The position numbers and the translations under genes were made by a program. Source: Hyalangium ruber (GTDB lineage: Bacteria > Myxococcota > Myxococcia > Myxococcales > Myxococcaceae). From it: a DNA stretch of 64,000 nt. A model generated the notes under the pieces. The model was not told where the DNA came from and made no database searches. It saw only the letters and a program-made list of their open reading frames with translations. The first letter of the stretch is position 1. Each line of letters starts with the position of its first letter. This document shows, one piece after another, positions 24,374 to 33,427 of the stretch. Where the stretch lies: the NCBI RefSeq assembly GCF_034259325.1, contig NZ_JAXIVS010000010.1, positions 310,001-374,000 of the forward strand, in the 5' to 3' direction.

Positions 24374-26875
24374 ATGTCTCCCCGTCCGCCCGTTGCCCCG
24401 CTTCAGGAGTTCATCGAGAGACTGCTGCTCATCGACCGAGCGCTCCAGGTGCCTGTCGGTGATTCCAACAAGCATGAGTTCATCGAGCGGCTGCTGGTGA
24501 CGGTGGACACCGCGCCCGTCCTGCTCTCCTATATTGACGCTTCCGAGCGCTACCGCTTCTGCAACCAGGCGTATGAGCGCTGGTTCGGAGGGTCCCGCGA
24601 GCGCACCCTCGGCCGTACCATGCGCGAGGTGCTCGGCGAGGCCGCGTATGAGCAGATACGCGCCGAGGTCCACTCGGCGCTCAGTGGCAAGCACGCCCAG
24701 TTCGAGCGCGTCGTTCCCTATGACTCCGGTGGCACCCGCACAGTGCTGGCGGACTACCTGCCGCACGTCCTGCCGGATGGGCGCGTCGCCGGGTTCGTGG
24801 CGATGGTGAGCGACGTCTCCGAGCAACGGCGCTGCGAGGCCACCGCGCGGATGGCGCAGGCGCTGCGCGAGAGCGAGGAGCGGCTGCGCCTGGCGCTCTG
24901 GGCCAGTGAGCTGGGCATCTGGGACTACGAGCCGATCAAGGACAACGCGCGGTGGGATGAGCGGTGCCGAGAGCTGCTCGGGGTGCTGCCCGAGGAGCCC
25001 CTCACGCGCGACACCTTCTTGCGGTACATCCACCCCGAGGACCAGGCCCGCGTGGAGGCGGCGATGCAGGCGGCGTTCGACCCGGACCAGGGCGGCTGCC
25101 TTCAGCTCGAGTACCGCGTGGCCCCTCGCCACTCCAAGGCGGAGCGGTGGCTCCAGGTACACGGCAAGATGGTCTTCGAGGCGCGGCGGCCCTCCCGCTT
25201 CACGGGCACGCTGCGCGACATCACCCAGTCCCGGCTCGCCCGCGTGCGCGTGGACCGGCTATACGCCGTGTCCTCCGCCCTGTCACAGGCGCTGCTGCCC
25301 GACGAGGTGGCGCGCGTGGTGGTGAGCCAGGGCGCCCTGGCGCTCGAGGCCGCCTCGGCCTCGCTGGTGCTGGTGAGCGAGGACGGCACCGCCTTCGAGC
25401 TGCGCGCCGCGCATGGCTTTCCAACGGACTCGCTGGAGTCCTTACAGCGCTTCCCCATCGACACGCCGGTCATGTACCGCGAGGCCTACCGGAGCGCCCG
25501 GCCCGTCTTCTACGAGTCCCTGGAGCACCTCCTGCGCGACTACCCGGTGCTGAGGGACTCGCCCGCCCTGGTGGGCCGCTCCTTCGCGGCGCTGCCGCTG
25601 CGCGTGGATGAGCGTGTCATCGGTGCCTTTGGCTTCACCTTCGCTTACGAGCGGGCCTTCACCCCCGAGGACATGCAGTTCATGGAGTCGCTGGGGCAGC
25701 AGTGCGCCATGGCGCTGGAGCGCTCGCGCCTGTACGCGGCCGAACGCAAGGCGCGCGCCGAGGCCGAGCAGCTCCGGGACCGGCTGGCCGCCGAGCGCAG
25801 CCTGCTCACGGCGGTGATGGATCAACTCCCCGTCGGCGTCGTCATCGCCGAGCCCGGGGGCCGGCTCCTCCGGGGCAACGCGGCGATGGAGAACGTCTGG
25901 GGCCACGCCTTCCGGCCCTCGGCGAGCATCCCTCAGTATTCCGAATACCAGGGCTACCACCCGGACGGGCGGCCCTATCTTCCCGAGGAGTGGCCCCTGT
26001 CGCGCTCCCTGCTCCATGGGGAGACGGTGCTGCGGGAGCCGGTCACCGCCGTTCATGAGAATGGAGAGCGCCGGCAGATCGATCTGAGCTCCACCCTGGT
26101 GCGAGATGCCGAGGGCCGCCCGGTGGCCGGCGTGGTGGTGTCCACCGACGTCACTCAGCATCAGCGGATGAAGGAGGCCCTGCAGCGCGAGGCGGAGGTG
26201 CGCGAGAAGCTGCTGGGCATCGTCAGCCACGACCTGCGCAACCCCCTGCAGGCCATCTTTGCCTCCAGCCAGCTGCTGCTGCGCGCGGAGGCGCTCACGC
26301 CCTCGCAACAGAAGAAGGCGGAGCGTATCCAGACGAGCGTGCGGCGGATGGACCGCCTCATCCGCGACCTGCTGGACTTCGCGCGGGCGCGCGGCGAAGG
26401 CAGTCTTCCCATCCAGCGTCGGCGCGCGAGCCTGGAGGACGCGTGCCGCCCCATCCTCGAGGAGCTACAGGCCGCGCACCCGGGGCGCTCGCTGCTCCTG
26501 GAGACACGGGGCGATATGGAGGGGGAATGGGACGTGGAGCGGCTGGCGCAGCTGGTGGGCAACCTGGTGACCAATGCCCTGAAGCACGGCGCCGCCGAGG
26601 CTCCCATTCAGCTCCGGGTGGATGGCGAGGGCCCTCAGGTCGTGCTCGAGGTGGCCAACCAGGGTCGCCCCATCCCCACCGAGCTGCTGCCGCGTGTCTT
26701 CGAGCCCTTCACGCGCGCCAGCACCGGGGGTGACGCGCTCAAGGGCGTGGGACTCGGCCTGTTCATCGTGCATGAGATTGTCGCCGCGCACGGGGGCAAC
26801 ATCTCGGTGAACTCCACGGCCGAGGCAGGCACGGTGTTCCGGGTGGTGCTGCCTCGGCGGCTCGCGGCGGCTTGA
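24374..26875 (+). CDS. Sensor histidine kinase, PAS-PAS-GAF-PAS-HisKA-HATPase
   Basis: 833 aa, no membrane segment, so a cytoplasmic sensor. Order: PAS at about 35-150 (APVLLSYIDASERYRFCNQA), PAS/PAC at 170-285 (WDERCRELLGVLPEEPL, IHPEDQARVE), GAF at 290-455 (GALALEAASASLVLVSEDG), PAS at 475-600 (LPVGVVIAEPGGRLLRGNAA), then HisKA with phospho-accepting H619 in VSHDLRNPL and an HATPase domain with N box NLVTNALKHG and G box GVGLGLFIVHEIVAAHGG. No receiver domain and no adjacent response regulator, so it is an orphan kinase as is common in myxobacteria. Signal unknown. Confidence 0.93.
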   Translation: MSPRPPVAPLQEFIERLLLIDRALQVPVGDSNKHEFIERLLVTVDTAPVLLSYIDASERYRFCNQAYERWFGGSRERTLGRTMREVLGEAAYEQIRAEVHSALSGKHAQFERVVPYDSGGTRTVLADYLPHVLPDGRVAGFVAMVSDVSEQRRCEATARMAQALRESEERLRLALWASELGIWDYEPIKDNARWDERCRELLGVLPEEPLTRDTFLRYIHPEDQARVEAAMQAAFDPDQGGCLQLEYRVAPRHSKAERWLQVHGKMVFEARRPSRFTGTLRDITQSRLARVRVDRLYAVSSALSQALLPDEVARVVVSQGALALEAASASLVLVSEDGTAFELRAAHGFPTDSLESLQRFPIDTPVMYREAYRSARPVFYESLEHLLRDYPVLRDSPALVGRSFAALPLRVDERVIGAFGFTFAYERAFTPEDMQFMESLGQQCAMALERSRLYAAERKARAEAEQLRDRLAAERSLLTAVMDQLPVGVVIAEPGGRLLRGNAAMENVWGHAFRPSASIPQYSEYQGYHPDGRPYLPEEWPLSRSLLHGETVLREPVTAVHENGERRQIDLSSTLVRDAEGRPVAGVVVSTDVTQHQRMKEALQREAEVREKLLGIVSHDLRNPLQAIFASSQLLLRAEALTPSQQKKAERIQTSVRRMDRLIRDLLDFARARGEGSLPIQRRRASLEDACRPILEELQAAHPGRSLLLETRGDMEGEWDVERLAQLVGNLVTNALKHGAAEAPIQLRVDGEGPQVVLEVANQGRPIPTELLPRVFEPFTRASTGGDALKGVGLGLFIVHEIVAAHGGNISVNSTAEAGTVFRVVLPRRLAAA

Positions 26876-26878
26876 CGC

Positions 26879-27355
26879 CTACTTCGCGTCCACCACGAGG
26901 ACCATCCACCGGTCGGTGGTGTGGTCGATGCGCACGTTGGAGGCGCCGGCCTCCTGGAGCTGCTGGACGATGCGCTCCAGGAACACGAGCTGCTCCTTGG
27001 GCGCGTCCACGAAGAGGTTCTTCTGCTTGCCGCCCTTGGCCTTGGCCTTGGCCGGCTGGGCGGAGGCGCCGTTGGAGCCCTCGGGGGCGCTGGCCGAACG
27101 GGAGGCGGCGGAGTCCTCGCCGTTCATCGGCTCGGCCTCGGGCTCCTCGCGCGCGGGCTCCTCGGCGGGGGGGTTCATCCGCTCCTCCATCACCTGGTCA
27201 CGCACCTGCTGGAAGGACTTGGGGTTGAGCGCGGCGCCGAACTTGTCCTCGAAGCGCTCCTGCGCCTCCTGGCGGGTGATGTCGGGCTGGTTGCGGATGA
27301 GCTCGAGCAGGAACGTGTTGCGCTCCTGAATCTGAGCCTGGGGGATCCTGGCCAT
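26879..27355 (-). CDS. Hypothetical protein with N-terminal helical and C-terminal alpha/beta parts
   Basis: 158 aa from ATG 27355 with GAGGAA about 7 nt upstream. Residues 1-60 (IQERNTFLLELIRNQPDITR, EAQERFEDKFG) read as a compact helical, possibly helix-turn-helix, domain. A Glu/Pro/Ala/Lys-rich disordered linker follows, then FVDAPKEQLVFLERIVQQLQ and NVRIDHTTDRWMVLVVDAK, a small alpha/beta unit. Function unknown; a DNA-binding or regulatory role is only a guess. It ends 3 nt from the convergent histidine kinase stop. Confidence 0.75.
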   Translation of the reverse strand: MARIPQAQIQERNTFLLELIRNQPDITRQEAQERFEDKFGAALNPKSFQQVRDQVMEERMNPPAEEPAREEPEAEPMNGEDSAASRSASAPEGSNGASAQPAKAKAKGGKQKNLFVDAPKEQLVFLERIVQQLQEAGASNVRIDHTTDRWMVLVVDAK

Positions 27356-27545
27356 GGTGGGTTCCTCGTGAAGGGGGACTGCGGAAAAGGCGGCGCAACC
27401 TAGTCGAGCACCGGCCCTCGGGAAAGGGCTCGTACTCCGTGTCGTCCCCTCTCGACCCGTGGCGACCAGGTGTGGGCCGGAGCGGTGCTGCTGTTGTTGC
27501 GTTGGTCTCCGAGGTTCGGTCCCCAGACGGCGTACTGCCCGAACC

Positions 27546-27698
27546 TTCCTCGAATTCATACGAACCACGAAAGCCCAGGCCCGCTTCACCCTTGGGACCC
27601 GGCGGGCCCTCGGCACCGTCCGAGCCAGAACCGCCGCTCTTGCATGCCACCCGCACAGCCAACACTGCTGTCATCACAACTCTGTAAGGAGAGGTCAT
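27546..27698 (-). pseudogene. Remnant of a collagen-like lipoprotein gene
   Basis: From an ATG at 27698 the minus strand reads MTSPYRVVMTAVLAVRVAC, a lipoprotein-like signal, followed by KSGGSGSDGAEGPPGPKGEA, a short Gly-X-Y collagen-like stretch that is typical of myxobacterial collagen-like lipoproteins. After about 50 residues the composition changes to non-specific frame and continues without a stop into the neighbouring gene in another frame. No good ribosome site. Best read as a truncated relic; it could also be a short frameshifted gene. The rest of the 366-nt space 27356-27721 shows nothing else. Confidence 0.35.
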
Positions 27699-27721
27699 CA
27701 CGAACGCCCTGGAGGACACAT

Positions 27722-29521
27722 TCACGGCCAGCGCCGGACGGCCCAAGCGCTCCACTCTCGCGGCAGGCGGGCCTCGCCGGGCTTCGAGCCGGGATTCTTG
27801 ATCGTGAGTCCCGTCACATCGCCCAGGATGAAGCACACGGGAACACGGCGCCCATCCGGCAGGAGCGCCTCAGTGTAGCGGCCCAGCACAGCCTCCTGCC
27901 CCTCCTTCGTGAGGCCCTCCGTCCAGAGCTGCCCATACAGGAGGGTGCCCTCGGGAAGCGGGCCCGTCCATGAGTACTTCACCACCCTGCTGACGATGGA
28001 CCCTGGGTGGTAGATGCCCTCCTGCTGCTGCTTGCCGGGTTGGTTGATGTCGAGAATGACGCTGTAGTTGTTCTTGAAGAGGCTCATCTCCTCCATGCGC
28101 TGGACGGCTTCCTGGGGGCAGTCCTCTGGCAGAGGCCGCACCTGGGCTGCGGTGCAACTGACGCTGAAGGTGGTGCATAGCCAAGCTGCAACGACCCTGA
28201 CAGGCCGGGAGTTGCTGAGGGTGGACACGTGCGAGCTTCCTTTCTCGGATGCAGCGTGGGAAGTCGGGGCGGAAGTGAGCCACACCCACCCTGCGGCGAA
28301 GAGGCAAAGGCCAAGCAGAAGGAGGCCTGCCGCGAGGGCGATTCTCCGCCATCTCTTCTTGCGAAGGGCGGCTTTCTCCTCTGCTTCAAGCACCACCGCC
28401 TCTAGTTCCTGGAAGGCGGCGGAGTACCGCTCCAGGGCCTGCTCGCGGGAGAGCTCCTCCTGCTTTTGCTGCTTCACCTCCCGGGCCCTGCGCTCGAAGT
28501 GCTGCTGCTGGAGGCGGCGTTCCTCCAACTCGTCCTGGGTAGTGGGGGCAGGCCCGTCGGCAGACAGCCGCAATGGCGCCTTCCACTCCGGTCTGGAGCG
28601 CTCCTTGGCCGCATCCCACAGGGCTTGGAGCAGGGCCTCGGCGCTCGCGTAGCGATCCTCCGGCTGTTTCTCGAGCAGCTTCAGGGTAATGCGGCTCAGC
28701 GCCTCGGGGACCTTCGGGTTGAGGCGGTGGGGGGCACGGGGAATGGTGGTTTCGATGGTGGTCAGCAACTCCGCCGCTGGCATCCGCGGATCGAAGGGCC
28801 AGCACTCCGTCAGGGCCTCGTAGAGGAAGACACCCAACTGGTACAGGTCCCCCGCCTTGTTCGCAGCGAAACGCTCTCCCTGCTTCCAGGACTCCTCACG
28901 GATGAAGGCAATGCACTCGGGTGGCAGCGCGTGGGGCGTGCCCGGCGCCAGCCCCACAGTGAGGGTGGAGGCTCCCGGCAAATACGCACTGCCCATGTCC
29001 ACCACCACCGGCTGCCTGTCTTCGGAGTCGACGATGACGTGCTCGCTCTTGAAGTCGCGAATGAGAACGCCATGGGCATGCAACCCGGCCACCACGCGCA
29101 CCACGGCGATGACGACATCCACCAGCTGAGCAGCGGTAGGCCGGATGCGCTCGCGCCACTCCTGGAAGGACTCACCAAGCACGAAGTCGGTGACGATGTA
29201 GAGGTAGCCCTTGGTGAGGTGAGGCCACCTGTCCACGGAGCGCAAGTGAGGCAGGCCCGGCAGGCTGGCGTTGGCCATGAGGATGGCGCCCTCATGGCGC
29301 AGGCGCCCATCCACCTGCCGCTCCTCCAAGGTCTTTTCTGGAGTGTCCTGCGGCAGGTCGGGAGCCGGCCGCACCGCCATCTTCAGCGTGAAGAAGGCCC
29401 CATCGCGCTCGACCTTGAAGACGTGGCCGAAGCCGCCGCTGCCCAGCGACTCCACGACGCGCCAGGGGCCCACCATATCCCCCGGCTTGAGGTGATCAGG
29501 GTGAAACGCGTCCATCGTCAT
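27722..29521 (-). CDS. Membrane kinase-fold protein with altered catalytic motifs (possible pseudokinase)
   Basis: 599 aa. Glycine loop LGSGGFGHVFKVE and lysine (FFTLKMAV) are present, but the catalytic loop is I154-R155-D156-F-K-S-E-H161, lacking the HRD histidine and the metal-binding asparagine, and DFG is D175-M-G. Asp156 and Asp175 remain, so weak activity is possible. The kinase-like region runs to about 300; a charged coiled coil (RRAREVKQQKQEELSREQAL) leads into a membrane helix near 393-413 (IALAAGLLLLGLCLFAAGWVW). The C-terminal ~150 residues lie outside the cytoplasm and have conserved-looking Cys and beta strands (YSVILDINQPGKQQQEGIYH). AGGAGGT before ATG 29521 fixes the start. 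It is 13 nt behind a DUF2381-type gene, a pairing seen repeatedly in myxobacteria (recollection). Confidence 0.85.
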   Translation of the reverse strand: MTMDAFHPDHLKPGDMVGPWRVVESLGSGGFGHVFKVERDGAFFTLKMAVRPAPDLPQDTPEKTLEERQVDGRLRHEGAILMANASLPGLPHLRSVDRWPHLTKGYLYIVTDFVLGESFQEWRERIRPTAAQLVDVVIAVVRVVAGLHAHGVLIRDFKSEHVIVDSEDRQPVVVDMGSAYLPGASTLTVGLAPGTPHALPPECIAFIREESWKQGERFAANKAGDLYQLGVFLYEALTECWPFDPRMPAAELLTTIETTIPRAPHRLNPKVPEALSRITLKLLEKQPEDRYASAEALLQALWDAAKERSRPEWKAPLRLSADGPAPTTQDELEERRLQQQHFERRAREVKQQKQEELSREQALERYSAAFQELEAVVLEAEEKAALRKKRWRRIALAAGLLLLGLCLFAAGWVWLTSAPTSHAASEKGSSHVSTLSNSRPVRVVAAWLCTTFSVSCTAAQVRPLPEDCPQEAVQRMEEMSLFKNNYSVILDINQPGKQQQEGIYHPGSIVSRVVKYSWTGPLPEGTLLYGQLWTEGLTKEGQEAVLGRYTEALLPDGRRVPVCFILGDVTGLTIKNPGSKPGEARLPREWSAWAVRRWP

Positions 29522-29534
29522 GGCTGGGGACCTC

Positions 29535-30419
29535 CTATTTGACCATCAACTTGAAGGAGAGGCGCCGCTGACCGTCGGCATCCACGAGTTCCACGCTGCA
29601 TCCCTTGCCGGACCAGGGAGGAACCTTCGTCTCCAGCACCACGAGCCCCTCTTCGCCCAGAGCCAGGTGCTGCAGCTTCGTCTGCACGGAGAGCAGTCTC
29701 ACAGGAGCCCCTGTCGCGCTGGTGATACGCGCGTGGCCCAAGGACCAAGGCTTCTGGCTCGAAAGGTTGCGCAGACGGACAGCGACCATGACTGAGAACT
29801 TGCCCTCGTAACCAACCCCCCGTTGCACCTCCAGCCCGCTGGCATCTGCCGTAGATGCCTCGACAACGAGCCCAATCGGGCGCGTTTCATCGGTGAGCCA
29901 CTCGGAGAGGACGAGCCCCGCGGGGCCATGGCCCGCGTACCGGGCATTGAGTTCCTCTAACTCCGCTTCCTTCTGCGTGAGGGCCGCGAGCAGGGCCTCG
30001 GGGGTGTTCGCCCGCCGGTCCATCTCCACGTTCCCATCCACCACCGTGGAGTCGGTGACGACGGCAAGGACGGCCTGCGCCGGCAAAGCCCTGTCCTTGA
30101 AGCCGACCTTCACGATGAGGCGCTCGCCCGAGCCCAAGTCCGCGAAGGGCTGCAGGGCGAGGAGGCTGTCGCCGACGTCCACCCACTTGAAGCGGGTGCG
30201 GTCCACCACGAGGCTCTCCCTGTCCAGGGGCCCGTTGAAGGCCACCGTGGTGAGGTTGCCGGCGGCCACGTACAGCTCGGGGATGGGCTCGGCTGACGTG
30301 GCGGGCAGCGCGACACGCCGATCCTGGCGTTGCCGGGCTGGTGGCTGGGGCTGGGCGGCGGCCGTGCTCGCTACCAGCAGCGAGAGCGCGAGGAACGGCC
30401 ACGTCGTGGGTAGTGCCAA
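29535..30419 (-). CDS. DUF2381-family exported protein
   Basis: 294 aa. TTG start at 30419, supported by AGGAGGT 9 nt upstream; no nearby in-frame ATG matches the signal peptide WPFLALSLLVASTAAA. The mature part matches the layout of DUF2381 proteins: VAAGNLTTVAFNGPLDRESL, GERLIVKVGFKDRALPAQAV near the N-terminus, a helical QKEAELEELNARYAGHG segment, and GYEGKFSVMVAVRLRNLSSQ, PVRLLSVQTKLQHLALGEEG towards the end. Function unknown; secreted. Encoded 13 nt ahead of the kinase-fold protein at 27722-29521 and presumably acts with its external part as ligand or partner (inference). Confidence 0.85.
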   Translation of the reverse strand: MALPTTWPFLALSLLVASTAAAQPQPPARQRQDRRVALPATSAEPIPELYVAAGNLTTVAFNGPLDRESLVVDRTRFKWVDVGDSLLALQPFADLGSGERLIVKVGFKDRALPAQAVLAVVTDSTVVDGNVEMDRRANTPEALLAALTQKEAELEELNARYAGHGPAGLVLSEWLTDETRPIGLVVEASTADASGLEVQRGVGYEGKFSVMVAVRLRNLSSQKPWSLGHARITSATGAPVRLLSVQTKLQHLALGEEGLVVLETKVPPWSGKGCSVELVDADGQRRLSFKLMVK

Positions 30420-30428
30420 GGAAGCAGA

Positions 30429-30450
30429 ACCTCCTAGGTCACTAACCTAG
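30429..30450 (-). promoter_or_regulatory. Inverted repeat touching the DUF2381 ribosome binding site
   Basis: CTAGGT (30434-30439) and ACCTAG (30445-30450) are perfect 6-bp inverted arms around a 5-nt spacer. On the minus strand the proximal arm overlaps the AGGAGGT ribosome binding site of the TTG-started DUF2381 gene. It could be an operator or an RNA hairpin that hides the ribosome site. Short, so chance is possible. Confidence 0.35.
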
Positions 30451-30676
30451 CAGATGTACGGCATCGTGGCGCCTCTCATGCTCCGCTTAACTTTCCCTCG
30501 GAGGGCTCCTCGGCCACGCTCGGGCCTACGAAAAATGGGCTAGGTCGAAATCAGAGGGCTGGCGGGCAGGCGGGGGCGCGCGGCCGAAACAATCGTGGCT
30601 CCGAAGAGTCCTGGCGGGTAGTGTTGTTCTCTCCCTACCTAGTGGGTCTTGCCTGCCCAGCGGCCGAGCGGCCTCC

Positions 30677-33427
30677 GTGAATGTTCTTCCTCCTCTTCCC
30701 GAGCTGATTGCCCAGTTTCTCCAGCGCTTCATCCACCAGCCCGCCGGGCAGAGCCTGCTGTCGCGCTACGCCACGGATGCGGCCTTCGTGCGCGTCGCCT
30801 TCGAGGACCTCTGCCGCCGCGCGGACGCAGGCGAGGACGTCACCGAGCGGGTGCTGACGAAGCTGCTGCCCCACCGGGACACGCCCTTCAATCGCCAGCG
30901 CGGCGCGTGGACCGCGCCCTGGGCCGTCATCAACCGGGAGATAAAGCCCTGGTTCCAGAACGTGGGCTGGGTGCCGGACGAGGCCGCGTGGCGGGGCATC
31001 GCCGACAACCTCCTGCGCCTGCTGCGCGTGCTGGAGCGCGCCCCTCAGCAGGCCGCCCTGGAGGCCTTCGCCGCCTCGCCGCTCTCCAGGGGCTTCCGCT
31101 CGGGCTTCCTCAGCCCGGCGCTGCGCTGCCTGCGGCCGGACCTGTACCTCGTCGTCAACGCCAAGAGCCGCCGCGCCGGCCACTTCTGTCTCGCGCTGTG
31201 GGGCGAGCCCCGCGAGCTGAGCGTCGCCATCGAGCACTACCTGGAGACCAACGCCACCCTGCGCTCCGTGCTTGAGCGCCTCAAGCCCCTGGGCATCCAG
31301 GACAGCGACCACTTCGACGCGTTCTGCCACTGGCTCTGTGACCGGAAGCTGGGCGGTTACCTCGCCCGTAAGAAGGTGGAGGAGTTGGAGGACGGTCCCC
31401 CCGAGGATGATGCCGGAGGCGAGCCCGAGGAGGAGGTGGGCGCCTGGGTCGTTCGCAACATGCTCTCGCGGCGCAACCTTCGCTCGGAGGTGCGGCGCGG
31501 CCGGCGCAGCAGCTGGACGGCTACCCAGCGCAGCTCTCGCGAGTGGCTCCAGGACGCGGAGCCCGGTGACCTCATCTTTCTCTACCAGGCCAGTCCCGTG
31601 CGCGAGGTGCTGGGGCTCGGACGGCTCGTGGGCGAGCCCGCCTCGGTCGGCGAGGAGACGCGCTTCGAGATCGAGTTCCTCACCGATGTGCTCGCCCACC
31701 CGATTCCGCTCTCCGCCATCCAGGCACACTCCACGCTGTCGGGGATGATGATGGCCTCGCCGCGCAGCGGGATGGTGCTGCCCATCCGCGCGGATGAGCT
31801 GCCTCCTCTGGCCCGGCTCGTGTGCGACCGCAACCCCGAGGCCCGCGAGGTGCTCGCTCCGTACCTGCCTCCCGAGGCCACCTCGCCCGAGCCCTCTTCC
31901 AACAAGGCCCGAGGCCCGCGCGTTCTGGAGCTCGCCGCATGGGTAGATGCATGGCGGCGCGGCTCGGGCTACCCGGATGAGACGGACGCGCGCGAGGCGC
32001 GCCAGCGGGAGGCGTGGGCCCAGCTCCTCTCGAAGGAGGCGCTCGCCACGCTCACCCCGGAGGATTTCCGGCCCGTGTATCAGCTGGGCGTGCTCGGCTC
32101 GGCCGGCTCCCCGGCGGTGCTCAACCGCTTCTTCCTGGAGGCCGGCGAGGAGGACCTTGCCCGCTTCCGCGCCACACTGCGCGAGGTGCTGTACGGCGAG
32201 GGCCGCGTGGAGCAGCGGTTGGACCGTGCGCTGGACAAGGGCAGCGCTGGCTTCGTGAAGGGCCTGGGCGAGGGCGTCTTGATGAAGTGCCTCTCCCTGC
32301 TCCAGCCCGAGCGCTTCCTGGGCATCTGTCTGTATGAAGGAGACGCCGGCAAGGCCCGGATGATGGAGATGCTCGGGCTGCCGCCGCTGCCCGGCTCGCT
32401 CTCCGTGGGCACCCGGGCGGTGCGCTCCAACGATGCGCTGCGCGAGGCGCTCTCGCCCCACCTGCCCGCGGCGGAAGGGTTGCCCGCCACACACGCCATG
32501 CGGCGCTTCCTGTCCTGGCTCAAGGCTCGACTGGACCAACAGCCGCCGCTCCAGGAGTTGGCCCCCGCCGAGCGCTTCCTTCACGCCACCTCGCTGCGCC
32601 GCGAGCGGCTGGAGGAGCTGTGCGCCCTGCTGGAGCACCGCCGCCAGCTCATCCTCTATGGGCCTCCGGGCACGGGGAAGACGTTCATCGCCCGCGAGCT
32701 GGCGCGCTACCAAGCCGGCTCCGAGGAGCGCTGCGAGCGCGTGCAGTTCCACCCCGCCTACGCTTACGAGGACTTCATCGAGGGCCTGCGCCCTCAAGTG
32801 GACCCGCAGGCCCCGGGCGGGCTGCGCTACGAGTACCGCCCCGGCCTCCTCAAGGCGCTGGCGGAGCGCGCGAAGGCGTCGCCCACCGAGCGCTTCGTGC
32901 TGCTCATCGATGAGATCAACCGCGCCGCCCTGCCGCGCGTCTTCGGCGAGCTGCTCTACCTGCTGGAGTACCGCGAGGAGCACGTGCGGCTGGCCGGCTC
33001 GGGGGACTTCTTCGAGCTGCCGGCGAACCTCTACCTCATCGGCACCATGAACAGCGCGGACCGCTCCATCGCTCAAATCGATGTGGCGCTGCGCCGCCGC
33101 TTCCACTTCGTGCGCATGGACCCCGACGTCGAGGTGCTGCGGCGCAACCTGCTCAAGTGGGACGTAGCCCCCGATGTCTGCGACTGGGTCGTCCACGGAC
33201 TGGAGACGGTGAACGCGCGCATCGATCGCTCGCCGGGCCGCGAGTTCCGCATCGGCCACTCTTTCTTCATGGACAAGGACCTGGACGCAGCCCGCGTCGA
33301 GCGCATCTGGCGCCACGACATCGCCCCCATGCTGGAGGACTGCTTCTACGACGCGCCACAAGTGGTGCAGGAGCTCCGGGCCCTGTTCGACGCAGCCCGG
33401 CCCGGCCCGGTGGACATGACGGAATGA
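30677..33427 (+). CDS. mcrB: McrB-like AAA+ restriction GTPase with EVE-like reader domain
   Basis: 916 aa. The C-terminal ~320 residues are the McrB motor: Walker A G662-P-P-G-T-G-K668-T, Walker B LLID745-E746, and the sensor/arginine stretch GTMNSADRSIAQIDVALRRR. MNSADRS is typical of McrB. Upstream, around 255-375, NMLSRRNLRSEVRR... and EPGDLIFLYQASPVREVLGL resemble an EVE/PUA-like domain, which in other systems reads modified bases. The first 230 residues are helical and unassigned. The start is a GTG without a clear ribosome site. The stop overlaps the McrC ATG by 4 nt. Together they form a type IV restriction system cutting DNA with modified cytosines; the EVE-like part suggests the modification read. 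Whether nucleotide is GTP, as in E. coli McrB, is not visible. Confidence 0.88.
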   Translation: MNVLPPLPELIAQFLQRFIHQPAGQSLLSRYATDAAFVRVAFEDLCRRADAGEDVTERVLTKLLPHRDTPFNRQRGAWTAPWAVINREIKPWFQNVGWVPDEAAWRGIADNLLRLLRVLERAPQQAALEAFAASPLSRGFRSGFLSPALRCLRPDLYLVVNAKSRRAGHFCLALWGEPRELSVAIEHYLETNATLRSVLERLKPLGIQDSDHFDAFCHWLCDRKLGGYLARKKVEELEDGPPEDDAGGEPEEEVGAWVVRNMLSRRNLRSEVRRGRRSSWTATQRSSREWLQDAEPGDLIFLYQASPVREVLGLGRLVGEPASVGEETRFEIEFLTDVLAHPIPLSAIQAHSTLSGMMMASPRSGMVLPIRADELPPLARLVCDRNPEAREVLAPYLPPEATSPEPSSNKARGPRVLELAAWVDAWRRGSGYPDETDAREARQREAWAQLLSKEALATLTPEDFRPVYQLGVLGSAGSPAVLNRFFLEAGEEDLARFRATLREVLYGEGRVEQRLDRALDKGSAGFVKGLGEGVLMKCLSLLQPERFLGICLYEGDAGKARMMEMLGLPPLPGSLSVGTRAVRSNDALREALSPHLPAAEGLPATHAMRRFLSWLKARLDQQPPLQELAPAERFLHATSLRRERLEELCALLEHRRQLILYGPPGTGKTFIARELARYQAGSEERCERVQFHPAYAYEDFIEGLRPQVDPQAPGGLRYEYRPGLLKALAERAKASPTERFVLLIDEINRAALPRVFGELLYLLEYREEHVRLAGSGDFFELPANLYLIGTMNSADRSIAQIDVALRRRFHFVRMDPDVEVLRRNLLKWDVAPDVCDWVVHGLETVNARIDRSPGREFRIGHSFFMDKDLDAARVERIWRHDIAPMLEDCFYDAPQVVQELRALFDAARPGPVDMTE

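Noticed and set aside
30635-33361. 908-codon minus-strand open frame
   Set aside because: Exactly antisense to mcrB, which has clear AAA+ motifs; no ribosome site or domain on the minus strand.
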